Below, piece after piece: positions 1 through 12,400 of a DNA stretch of 64,000 bases. Made by a program: the position numbers and the translations under genes. Under the pieces are notes generated by a model that made no database searches, was not told the origin of the DNA, and saw only the letters and a program-made list of their open reading frames with translations. Within the stretch, counting starts at the first letter, position 1; the number at the start of each line of letters is the position of its first letter. The DNA comes from Thunnus maccoyii (lineage: Eukaryota; Chordata; Actinopteri; Scombriformes; Scombridae), in the NCBI RefSeq assembly GCF_910596095.1, contig NC_056536.1, positions 32,072,456 through 32,136,455 on the forward strand, given 5' to 3'.

Positions 1-637
1 TAATCAAACAGGACTCTCTCAGTGTGTGGTGTGTACTCTGCTCTGATTGGCTGACGGTCTGTTCAGTAGAGGAAATCATTCAGTGGGTATCAGACGGTAT
101 ATAAAGATGGATGTAGCCAGGTGTGACATCATCATCTAATGGTTTCACTGGCAGCTGTCAATCAACGCCCACACGGCAGACATCAAAGCTACTAATAATA
201 AGTCTTCAAATCTAATTAACTGAGCGATCATTTCCAGAATGACCAGCAGCACACTTATTAGAGGGCCTGAATTTAGAGATTGAGACCAGAATGACTCGTT
301 GAAAACAATTATTGATTTAGTGTTTCTAGAGAGAAGTTGAGACTTTTTTAATGGGAGTCAGTCGGAGCAGCTAGCGGCCGTCTGGGACACTTAAAGGTGC
401 TTCAGCCTCAAGATGTGGTAGCTGCTGATTGGTGGATAAACATAACTAAGAAACTCCTCACTGCTTTCATTGTGAAGGTCCACGTCAGACTAATTTAATG
501 TATTGGATTATATTTCAATTAATGTAAATTAATGCAGCTTCTCTGTGTGCTGATACATGTCAACAGTCTGTTCATCTGCTCACAGCAGTGTTTAGTTTTT
601 CCTTCCACGACAAGACAGAATGATGTAATGTCTCTGT

Positions 638-703
<66 letters not shown>

Positions 704-705
704 AG
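1..705 (+). other. hdac6 intron at the window edge, no exon seen
   Basis: No HDAC6 exon motif was found here. Positions about 155-410 are a dispersed repeat with a second, diverged copy at about 35,148-35,400 (shared wording such as gagggcctgaatttagagat). A (GT)n run at 642-702 leads straight into the exon acceptor at 703-705. Confidence 0.6.
642..702 (+). repeat. (GT)n microsatellite abutting an hdac6 acceptor
   Basis: About 30 GT units end at the CAG acceptor of exon 706-774. No polypyrimidine tract separates repeat and splice site. Confidence 0.95.
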
Positions 706-853
706 GGTGTTGATAGTGGACTGGGACGTTCATCATGGTCAGGGCATCCAGTATCTGTTCCAGGAAGACCCCAGGTGACTCCTCCTCCTCCTCCATCACG
801 GTTACAAACTCTGAGCTCAAACACAACTCAACTCAGTGGAGTTAAAACACATT

Positions 854-899
<46 letters not shown>

Positions 900-918
900 T
901 GTGTGTCTGTGTGTCTGT

Positions 919-980
<62 letters not shown>

Positions 981-2150
981 TGTAGTGTGCTGTACTTCAG
1001 TGTCCACAGGTTCGAGCAGGGATCTTTCTGGCCTCACCTGCCAGAGTCTGACTGTCAGTTTGTCGGCAGCGGACGAGCTGAAGGACGAAACATCAACCTG
1101 CCCTGGAACAAGGTGAGTCTTCATCTAATCCCTCCTCCTCCTGCTTCTCCTCCTCCTGCTTCTCCTCCTCCTCCTCCTCCTCCTCCTCCTCCTCCTTCAG
1201 AGAGAGAGAGTATTTTATTAATCCTAAAGGAGTAGATTGTGAAGTGTCTCCTAAATATTACTGAACATAGAAACTCAGGACTCTCTGGGTGATTTAACCA
1301 TCATGTATGTTTATGTTCTGACATCATTTTAAATTATTTTAACTTTGTTTCTGAGAAATCAGATTTTTTTTGGCGGACGGCTAAAAAAATACTACATTAC
1401 CCATCAGCCTCAGCTGCCGTCAGAGGTGGGAATCAGAGGCGTAATGGATTCAAAACTCTGTCGTTAAAGTTGTAAACAAAAGTTTAAAGTTGTGTTTTTT
1501 CCGACACCAGAAGCTCGCTGTCAGCGGAGCATGTGGCCGAATTTTAAATCCTGTGGTTGGATATTTGTTGCAGAAATGCACCATGGGAGTCGTAGTTAAC
1601 TCCTCTCCTCTAGTTTTTTTAGGCTTGTAGTTTTGAACCAGATATTTTCTAACACAGTTGTTCATCTTTTATTCTGATGATTCAACCAGTAGAGTTTCAT
1701 GTTGATCCAAACTGTAGAAGAGAGAACCGAGACTTTAACTGCAGTAACTCCTCCCACTTCACACCTGTACTCCAGTGTTACAGCAGTAATAAATAATACA
1801 ATTAAATAAAACAAAAATAGACTAAATGAAACTAAGAAATCCCAGTCGGCAAAACACCTGGATTCATTAAGCTCTGACGCTAAAAGCTGTCATGTCTCTG
1901 CCATCAAAGATGATTAAACATGTTTGAGTTTCAGTAACTTTTTTACTTGCAAATTTAGTTGAATTTAATTCACTTTCATCTTCAAAGACCCGTCAAAGTA
2001 AAAGTCTGGAGAAACATCAACATCACTTCCTCCAAGACTTTCAAACTCTGAGCTGTTTTTTTATGTCTTTGTTTTATTCAGACGGGGATGACTGACGCTG
2101 ATTATATCGCAGCTTTCCAACAACTGCTGCTGCCTGTCGCCCACGAGGTA

Positions 2151-2183
<33 letters not shown>

Positions 2184-2538
2184 CCCACACACACACGTTT
2201 ACACCCTCCTTGACATAAAGCATTCCTTAGACCGTAACCTTGACCCTTATTTCTAACCTTTAACCTCATTCACTCTGCACTTATTTTGGAGCAAAGACTG
2301 TCTGTAGCTCCTGAACCACAGTGACTATCTGCATAAACACACAAACTGCACAAACACAAACAGACCAGAAGGTCTTTGAAGTCAGAAAAAATGAAGAATT
2401 TTTGTCCTGTTAAAATAAAAGAGATGTTTCAGTCTAAATAACTGCCTGTGTATTTGTCTGTAATGTTAGATAATTGTAGATAAATACAATAAATGAGTGA
2501 TGTATATTTACATATATATATATATAATATGAATAATG

Positions 2539-2581
<43 letters not shown>

Positions 2582-2705
2582 CAGTTTCAGCCTCAGCTGG
2601 TTCTGGTCTCTGCTGGGTTTGATGCTGCAGTCGGAGATGAGAAGGTAAAAACACCACAGACCTGAGATCAGTGACGGGATTGTTTCTTTAACGGATTTAA
2701 ATTAA

Positions 2706-2779
<74 letters not shown>

Positions 2780-2910
2780 AGGGTGAGATGTGTGTCAGTC
2801 CTCAGTGTTTCCATGTTCTGACTCACATGTTGATGAGTTTGGCTGAAGGTCGACTCGTTCTCGCTCTGGAGGTAAAACACTCAGTTACACATCACCAGAT
2901 TACATCACAC

Positions 2911-2943
<33 letters not shown>

Positions 2944-4403
2944 CTCATCTCTACTAATGTGTGTGTGTGTGTGTGTGTGCAGGGAGGTTATAACCTGCAG
3001 TCGACAGCAGAGGGCGCTGCAGCCTGCGTCAGAGCTCTGCTCGGAGGAGCCTGTCCACCACTGAATCCGCCCACCGCTCCGTCTGACAGGTACCTGACAC
3101 ACACACTGATGTCTCTGCTGATTGGTCAGTCACCGAGTCACCTGATACTCCTACATGTACGTCCTTTAGAGCAGAGGTTTTCAAACTGTGAGGCACCTCC
3201 TCAGGGGAGTTGCATCTAAACTTCTCCTTCTTCTTCTCTGAGTTGTAACTCAGTCAAATCTGAACACAGACATGAAACAGAAATCATAGAAAAAGACGCT
3301 CCCTATGACCTCAGAACCTGCCTGAGAATCATCACATTTTGAAGTTTTCTTCAGTATCAAAGAACTGGAGCAACAAACAGAAAAGTTTCTTAATCTTTGT
3401 TGTTTAAGGGGGCGGTCTGAAACGTTTTCAATCCTTCTGTTGTTGTTTTGATCTGATACTGTTGGTTTGAGCTAACAGCTGCTAACAGCTAGCCAGAGAA
3501 TGAATGATGTTCTCGATATTTGGCCAGATAAGAGCTTCTTCAGGAGCGTCTTTCTGTGTTTATGTTCCACATCTGACCAATGAGAGGAGAGAACGTTCTC
3601 ACAATGTTTAATGATGCATTTTAGTTTGCTTGGATTTTTTTCCTGCGTAAAAAGGAACTGATCTCATTCTCTGATTCAGAACAAACACACTAGAGGTTTG
3701 AAAGCTCTCAGATGATGAATATCACTCTCATGTCTGAGTAAAGAGTTCAATAACGATGCTGTTTGATTATAATCACCTCTCTGTCTCTCTCTCAGTGCTC
3801 TGCAGTCCATCTCTCAGACTGTCTCAGCTCTCTATCCACACTGGGCCTCTCTGCAAGTCCTGGGTAGGACACACACACACACACACACAAACACAAACTT
3901 ACTCTCTCTGTATGATGTCATGTTGTGATGACGTCATTTCCTTCTTCTTCTCTTCCTGTTTCCTGTACAGAAGGCGCCCCGTTGGCAGAGGCGAGCGTCA
4001 TCAGAGCAACAGCCAACGAGGAGAGCACACAGAAGACCAGCCCCGCCCTCTCTGTTGCCACGACGACAGGCCTGGTGTACGACGAGAGGATGATGGAGCA
4101 TCTGAACATGTGGGACAGGTGTGTTGTCGTCGTCTCAGCTCTTCTATGTTCACAAGATAAAATCACGTAAATGACACAAACGTCTGTGTGCAGACATCAT
4201 CCCGAGCAGCCGCAGAGAATCTTCAAGATCTTCTCCAAACATCAGCAGCTGGGATTGGTTGACCGTTGCCAACGCATACCAGCTCGCTCGGCAACCGAGG
4301 AGGAACTCGCCATGTGTCACAGGTATACACACACACACAATCATATGTAAAGGCAGACATAAAACATGGAAATGCAGCTGAAGAACATCATACTAACCAA
4401 ACT

Positions 4404-4498
<95 letters not shown>

Positions 4499-5808
4499 CA
4501 GCGTGCAGCACATCGAGCAAATGAAAGGCACAGCGGTGATGAAGCCCAGAGATCTGAACAAACTGGGAAACGAGTTCAACTCCATCTACATCAACAACCA
4601 GAGCTTCCAGTGCGCTCTGCTGGCTGCTGGAAGCTGCTTCAACGCTGTGGAGACGATACTGACAGGACAGGTAGAGCGCACGCACACACACACACACACA
4701 CGCACACACAGGTCAGGTGTGAGTCATACACAGTGTAGGTGGCTGACAGTTTCTGATGGATATGAAACTCTCCTGGTTGAATCATCAGTACGTAAGATAT
4801 AAGATGAACAACCGTGTTGACTGTCTACTGTCACCTGTCGCTATCTTGTTGTTGCCAGTCTGCCTTCATGTCTTATTGTGGTTTTGCTTTTATTGTGTCA
4901 GACTAATTTATGTATTTTACATATTTTGCATGCTTTTTGTATCTGTGCTTCTGCTTTGCATGTTCTAGTTAGTGTCTAACAACGCAGCTCAGTGTGGTTT
5001 TATTCAATCTACTTCTCTATGAACATTAATATGTTCATGTATTTATTGTCTTGCATATCTTGTATCATGAGTCTCTGTGTTGCATGTTGGTTTTTATTAA
5101 TATTATAGATGTTCTTCTTTCTTCATTTTATTAATTGTTCCGCAGGCTTATAAACGACCTCAGTAACTTTGTAATTTCTATCTCATTTTCATATTCTGTT
5201 TTTAGGGCGACTCTGTAACATCTGTCCTGTTAAATAAACAAACAAATAAAAATAGATAAAAAGTCAAAGCTATAAGCCTGAAGACATAAAAAATAATTAT
5301 TTCCTCAATTCATTGATTAGTCGTTTGGTCCATAAAATGCTAGAAAACGGTGAAAAATGTTGATCACTGTTTCCCAAAGTACAAGATGACGTCCTCAAAT
5401 GTCTTGTTTTGTCCACAACTTAAAGATATTCAGTTTACTGTCATAGACAACGAAAGAAACCAGAAAATATTCACATTTTTGAGAAGCTGGAATCAGAGAA
5501 TTTGGACATTTTCCTCTTAAAAAAACGACTCAAAACAATTAATCGATTATCAAAATAGTTGGCAACTAATCAATTAATCAACTAAACTTTGCAGCTCTAA
5601 AGGAGAGGAGTCAATTAGGACTCCCAAGATGCATCTTGGCAACAAACATCCAATCACAGAGCTTCAGATTCTGTTATGTTCTCCGCTAACGTTACATCAC
5701 AGAGCTGAAACACAAGAAACAGTCTTTAGATTACAACGTAGCGTCGTTCAGTATAATGACACAAAAACTGTTGAAAACAAATAATTGAAAATAAAAATGT
5801 ACGAGTTG

Positions 5809-5847
<39 letters not shown>

Positions 5848-6347
5848 TCTCCAGGTGAATAACGGCGTGGCGATCGTTCGTCCTCCTGGTCATCACGCAG
5901 AGAGAGACTCTCCTTGTGGTTTCTGTTTCTTCAACACGGCGGCGCTCGCTGCCCGCTACGCCCAGAAAATGTCCCGTCATCCACCGCTGCGAGTCCTCAT
6001 CCTGGACTGGGACGTTCACCACGGCAACGGGACGCAGCACATGTTCGAGGACGACGACAGGTGAGGAGAGAAGACTGAACCGAATGAAGAAAGATGTTTT
6101 TTTTAGTGAAATGATGTGAAGTGATGCATCGTCATTTCTCTGTCTCTAGCGTCCTCTACGTCTCCCTCCATCGCTATGACAACGGGATGTTCTTTCCGTC
6201 TTCAGAGGACGCCGCTCCTGACAGGGTGGGCGTGGCAAAGGGGGCGGGGTTCAACGTCAATGTAGCGTGGAGTGGCGGGCGGATGGGCGACTCTGACTAC
6301 CTCGCTGCCTTCCAACACGTCGTCATGCCGATCGCCACTGAGGTAGC

Positions 6348-6415
<68 letters not shown>

Positions 6416-9400
6416 TCATTGACTGTAAGTGACTGAGTCATGTGATCGGTCGGTCCTCTCTCTGTAGTTTAACCCCGGGTTGGTTCTGGTGTCGGCCGGA
6501 TTCGATGCGGCGCGGGGGGATCCGCTGGGTGGATATCATGTGACCCCGGAGGGATACGCCCACCTCACAAACATGCTGATGTCACTGGCCGGGGGGCGGG
6601 TCCTACTTATACTGGAGGTGAGTAGCGATGTGAAGTGAAATAAATTAAACTTGCAATGATTAATGGATTAATTGTCAGCTGTTAAATTAATCAACTACTA
6701 TTTTGATAATTGATTAATTGTTTGGAGTCGCTCTTTAAGAAAAAAATGTTTAAATTCTCTGATTCCAGCTTCTCAAATGTGAATATTTTCTGGTTTCTTT
6801 AGTCTTCTATGACAGTAAACTGAATATCTTTTGGGTTGTGGACAAAACAAGACATTTGAGGACGTCATCTTGGCTTTTGGGAAATAGTGATTGACAATTG
6901 TCACATTTTATGGACAGATTAATCAAGAAAATAATTGACAGATTAATCGATAATGAAGGAAATCATTAGTTTCAGCCCTAAAGTGAAGTGGTCTCTCGCT
7001 CTCTTTCTGCAGGGAGGTTACAACTTGTCCTCCATCTCTGACTCCATGGCGATGTGCACCAGTGTGTTGCTCGGCGACCCCCCTCCCTCCCTGGTGACAC
7101 CCCTCCCCCCTCCTCACCACAGCGCCGTGGCCGCGATCAACGAGGTCATCCGACACCACACCCCCTACTGGAGGTCACTGAGGATACGCAGTCAGTACAG
7201 GATTTTATTTGTATTATATTATTGTCTTTTTATTTTATTAGATTTTATTTGAGTAACTTCCTGATCTTTCTCTCAGTCCCAGAATCCGTCCGGGCTTCCC
7301 TGCCGTCCCTGAAGCATCGTGGGAAACGTAGTTCTAAAGGAAAAGGCAGGAAGTCAGACCAGAGCAGCACAGACAAACCACCGCTGCCCCCTTCAGGACA
7401 GGAGGTCACAACAGTAACACCAACTGTCACTTTAACTTCTTGAACCAGAATAACTGAAATCAGATTACATAAATACAGTAAGGCCTCTTTAATTGTGTCT
7501 CCTTTTTTCGTCCAATCAGGCGGACCACAGCCTGGACCAGCTCACTCAGGGATTGGCCGGTTTGGACATCAGTCACACCTCGTCCAATCATCCCGCTACG
7601 TCTACCCCGGTGGGCGGGGCCAGGCCGAAGACCCGCCTCAGCGAAGAGAAGGTCGTCTGCAATGCTGAAGTGAAGGCGGAGTCAAGTGAGGTGACGCCTG
7701 AGCAGAACCAATCAGCAGAGAGCGTGCAGCCTCAGGTGAGCAGTCAGTCTGATGGCTGTTACTCAGTGTTGGATGTCCCTACACCTGTATTTCCCACAAT
7801 CCTTTGCACTCTGGTTGGACTTAAGTGGCTGAAAAATGAGGCCAAAGCAGAAGTGCCAAAAACCTGCATTCTCTCTAACGGCCAGCAGGGGGCGACTCCA
7901 CTGGCTGCGAAAAGACCCCACTTCTCTCTTCATTTATTACCTCAGTAAACTGTTCATGGTCTCAATCGCTAGTTTCAAGTCTTCTTCAATACAGCATGAT
8001 GTTCATTTTGTAAATTATGGTCCCATTTAGAGTAAAATAGACGATAAAGCAGCGTATGCTTTAGGGCGTGGCTATGTTGTGATTCCAATGTCGCCACCAC
8101 GGTGTCAACGTTGCTTACGCAACCATTGCGTATGGGTTTAGCTGCTGCTATTTCACAGCGTGTTTTCAGTTCCAGGGTTCCCGCAGATCCTTGAAAAGTC
8201 TTAAAAGGCATTGAATTCATGAATCTAAAAATAAGGCCTTAATTGGTATTAAAATGTCTAAAATAAATCACTCCAAAGTCTTAAAAATGCTAAGACATGG
8301 GAAGTAGGATGTTATGAATCTTTTTTTTTTCTGACGTTACAATTTAAAATCTCAAAATCATTTTAAAAATATTTTACCAAATACCTCTCACGTTAACGTC
8401 GTACAGATCAGGATAACGGAACCAAAAACACTCATTTTGTTTGGAGCTGGACAACGTTCAGGTGTACGCCTACACTGGCTTGTAATGCATCGTGCTAACC
8501 AAGCTAGCAGCTAGCGCTATGGTCAGCCACACCCTCTCGTCCAAATATGGTCACTTCTGGCTCCAAAAATCAAACATAGCGACGGCCAAATCCAAGACGG
8601 CGATGGTCTAATCGCTACACTCAAGGCTTCAGAACGACAAACCAACGAGTGACATCACGGTGACCACGTCCATAGTTTTTACAGTCTATGGTTGGAGTGC
8701 AGCTTCAAATATGAAACAACAACTGAGAAATGACTGTTTCGCAATATTCGACAAGCCAGTCTTCACCCGGAACGTTTAGTCTGACGTCATATGAACGTGA
8801 TGATGTCACATCCTCTGTATGACATGACGATAAAAGCCGATCTGTGTACAAAACAAACAGCTGCTTCAGGTTCAGCCGACATCTCTTCAAACGTGGGAGA
8901 CTCCATGGACCGAAGGCATCATCAGGCGACTTCTCAGTAGCCCCGTTAGCTTGTTTACTTGTATTGTAAGAAGGTAACTAATGAAGAAGAACAAGAACAT
9001 TAAACAACCTTCTACAGAAAAGAGAAAAACCAGGTGACGCTCTGAAGACTCGTGGCAGCAAACTTTCCTCCAGAAAATGACATCATAACTTAAATTATAT
9101 GATATATAAACGTTACATTCATCACATTTTAAACAAAGAATTTAACGAGACAAGATCAGACTTTATTGATCTGTGGATTTATATTCAGCAGCAGCAGAGA
9201 CAAGCTGAGAAGTTTAACATCCTGTGTCTTGTTTTAACTTATTTAATGTTTATTTATATGAACCATATGATCCATAAAAACAAATCAAACTACATTAATG
9301 ATCAGCTGTTCTGTTCATGTGTCCCCATAAACCATGAACGACCCTGAAACCTTTATTATTTACACGTCACATGTGTCTGTTGTACTTTATATATATAATA

Positions 9401-12400
9401 TTCTGTCTTATTATCTTCCAGGCTGTTGCCGTGGCAGCGTCAGAATCTGTCGCAGCTGGAAACGAGGCCGCAGCCGGAGCGGAGGCGGAGCCAGAGGCGG
9501 AGGGGGCGTGCGGTTGGTCGAAGCCTCAAGGAGCTTTCGAGCTGACGTGTCAAGTTCAGATGGACGGAGTCAGAAAATTTTTATTTATATTCAGTTTGAT
9601 CAGTGAGAATAATTCTGTCTGTCTGTCTAACCTGTCTGTCTGTCTGTCTCTGTTCAGGCCGCCATGTTTGTGGTGGACCCTCTGTCCTGGTGTCCTCACC
9701 TGGACGCGGTGAAGCCCCTCCCTCCCTCAGGTATAGATGTCTTCCGGTCGTGTCAGGACTGCGGCTCTGAGGCTGAGAACTGGATCTGTCTCACCTGCTA
9801 CCAGGTGACCCGTCTCACCTCTTCATGACATAATGTGTCTCAGACTGTTGACAAAGTATCTGCAGGCCTTTAAATTTCCTGTCAAAAGGTGTTTAACATT
9901 TCCTTCTGACAGTAATATGAAGCTTCAGTGTCCAAATGAGTCAAATCAAGTAGATATCTTTCAACGTTACAGTCTTTTTAGTGCCAAAGTTCCTCTTTTT
10001 GTTACTATACTTCCACCTGCAGCTCAACAGGGAAACACTGACTGAGGAAACACAAAGAGGGAATTTGATGCTAAAAAGACTGTAAATGTGTCAGATATCC
10101 ACTTGATATGACTAACTCAGACTGCTGAAGCTGAATAGAAGCTTCACAGAGACTTTTAAATGACTGTGTGGACACACTGTGGATTTTATCCTCCATCACT
10201 TCCATTGAAGACGCTTTATTATCTAAGTTATTTTTATTAAAACTGCGACTAAGAATGGTGGACGCCCAAAATGTCCTCACTGTCAAGATCTGAAATTGGT
10301 TCTCACAAATATAGAAGAACAGAAGTACACTGGGTGGGTTACTGTCTCCTGTCGCTATGGTTACCAGGGGCTGAAACGTAATGTTCCTCATAGAAGCTTC
10401 ACATCAACTTTTAAATGACTGTGTGGACACACTGTGGATTTTATCCTCCATCACTTCCATTGAAAACACATTTGAAGGATCTTTTAATATCCAGTATGAA
10501 CAGGAGGAATGATTACAGCGAGGAAAACCTCTTTCACTGCTCATATGGACACCTGACTGCTGGTTTAACACACACTTGAACAACTGTGAACCCGTCCTTT
10601 TAATAACATCCATTCTCTGCTGGTTATCAGGTCGCATTAATTCAATCAACTACATCATCAGGAATGATTGTTATCGTTGGAGCCATTTCTAGAAAGCTCT
10701 ATTGTTTTCAGTTATTTCAAAGGAAATAGTTTGACCTAGTGGTTGTTTTTGATGTTAAACCAGCATCACCTGACCTCACACATCAGGAACCTCTTAATTA
10801 AGGCAGGTGTGCTGAAACTGATGGACTGTGGAAGACGCCACGGAGTGTTCTGGTTATTTTTTTTTGGTTTAATCTTAGTTTTACTCAGTGAATTTGTTTG
10901 TCCCTGACTGGTTTTGATTCTTTTGAAAAGGTTTATTTTGAGGAATGTTTTTTCAGGGATTTTGATTTCATTTATGATACAACAGTCAGTGAAAACAGTT
11001 TGTGGTCTAACCCAACATCTCTCAGTACCCATCCAAACACCTGGACCACAAAAACCATCGTGGATCATCAAAGCACGAGTAACCAGTCAAGTCAGTTGTA
11101 GACCAGACTAACAGTTAACCAACATACAGCGTGTTGATCATGTCATGGCGTCTGTGAGCAGCTATTTTGAACATGTTCCCATTAAACGTAGAAGCCACAA
11201 TAGTTATAAATCTTGCTGGTAAAATGTGATATTATAATAATAAATAATTGTAGGTGATGTCATCATTCTTTCACACTTTGGTCAGTTTGATGGTGAAACG
11301 GATGTTAAATTAGATTCTACATGTTGAACCTGCAGAAACTTTTTTGCTGATGACATCATTGTGTCGCCTGTTGATGATGTAACCTGTTTCCTGTCCTCAG
11401 GTGTTCTGCGGGCGTTACGTTAACGAGCACATGGTGACTCACGGCACGGTGTCCGAACATCCGATGGTTCTGAGCTTCTGTGATCTGTCCGTGTGGTGTT
11501 ACCTGTGTGAGGCGTACGTGCACAACCAGGTAACAACCAGCCTGTCGCACTCCACATAAAATCCAGATGTTTTTCTGTTTTATTATTTTCAGGCAAAAAG
11601 AACACGATAACGAGCAGGAACAGGTTATTTCAGCCCATTCTGTCCAGTATTTTAACATATTTATCACATCATAGTCCTGCAGTAAGGCTCAGTTTCTCCA
11701 AACTGTTTATTTCAATGATAATTAGTCAGTCGTTCTTTGTTTGGAGGTTTTCTTCTTGTCATGTCTGTGTGATCGGTTTCTTGCTCACAGACAAAAGTAT
11801 TAGAAAGAGATTTGCATCCTGAGTCATCTGTTGACCTGGAACTTTGTCAGACTAGTCAGACTGCCTCCATCATTCATCCTGTCCCCGAGGAACCAGCTGT
11901 TTATATTTCCGAATCACAAAATATCGTATTATATCCATCCAACAGAAACTCTCACCAGGATCTTGAGTCGGTCGTCTTCCCAAATATTGTTCTAGTCCTC
12001 CTCTTATATCTCCAGGCCGGATTAAGATTAAGACTCTTTCATTTACTCTCAGTCACGTTCAGTGGATTCAGGAAGTTTACTGAGTGTAGACGGCTCAGTT
12101 TTCCATTTATAATAAATTTGCAAATATTTCTAAAAACTAGGGCTGCCTCATAGAAGCTGCTGAGTCGATAAACCCGAGTCGACAGTTGAATGTCATGTTA
12201 CAAATGTCAGTGGAATCACTGCCTTTATTAGCCATGTCATCATACACAGATTAACACAGAATGACAGGCATTAAACTTTTACAGATTGTCTCTAAATCAC
12301 ATAAATACACATAAAACAGTGATGGAAAGAGATGATGGATGAGGACAGCATGACGCAGAGCGACGGCTCCGTTTCCTGCTCTCAGCTCCGGCAGCACAGT

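Larger units (their letters stand above)
706..3089 (+). other. hdac6: hdac6 exons for the second half of deacetylase domain 1
   Basis: Six exons encode the C-terminal half of the first catalytic domain. Visible catalytic parts are [10 protein letters not shown] (two zinc ligands, Asp and His), [13 protein letters not shown] (third zinc ligand, Asp) and ALEGGYNLQS (transition-state tyrosine). The segment GDEKGEM carries a lysine where domain 2 has leucine in GDPLGG; in studied HDAC6 proteins this lysine is the domain 1 gatekeeper that favours substrates with a C-terminal acetyl-lysine. Nothing visible is broken, so domain 1 looks catalytically intact. The part bearing its PGHHA motif is outside the window. 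Confidence 0.9.
3796..4670 (+). other. hdac6: hdac6 exons for the inter-domain linker and the start of domain 2
   Basis: Four exons (3796-3863, 3971-4118, 4194-4322, 4502-4670) bridge the two catalytic domains. The linker reads into [18 protein letters not shown], then [21 protein letters not shown] and [13 protein letters not shown]. These are the standard opening motifs of the second HDAC6 deacetylase domain. The phases (1, 2, 2, 0 at the donors) are mutually consistent. Confidence 0.9.
5855..7190 (+). other. hdac6: hdac6 exons for the core of deacetylase domain 2
   Basis: Four exons (5855-6060, 6150-6342, 6468-6617, 7013-7190) encode the tubulin-deacetylating domain. [19 protein letters not shown] supplies the catalytic histidine pair. 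[18 protein letters not shown] supplies the zinc Asp and His. [15 protein letters not shown] supplies the third zinc ligand and the leucine gatekeeper. [15 protein letters not shown] supplies the catalytic tyrosine. All residues needed for activity are present. Confidence 0.93.

Noticed and set aside
532-1235. Open frames rich in VCVC/THTH over the GT repeats
   Set aside because: They are translations of (GT)n/(CA)n. They cross hdac6 splice sites and have no independent support.
7181-7200. Alternative hdac6 donors at CGCAG|TC or CA|GTACAG
   Set aside because: Only A|GTCAGT at 7,190 keeps frame into [10 protein letters not shown] of the next exon.
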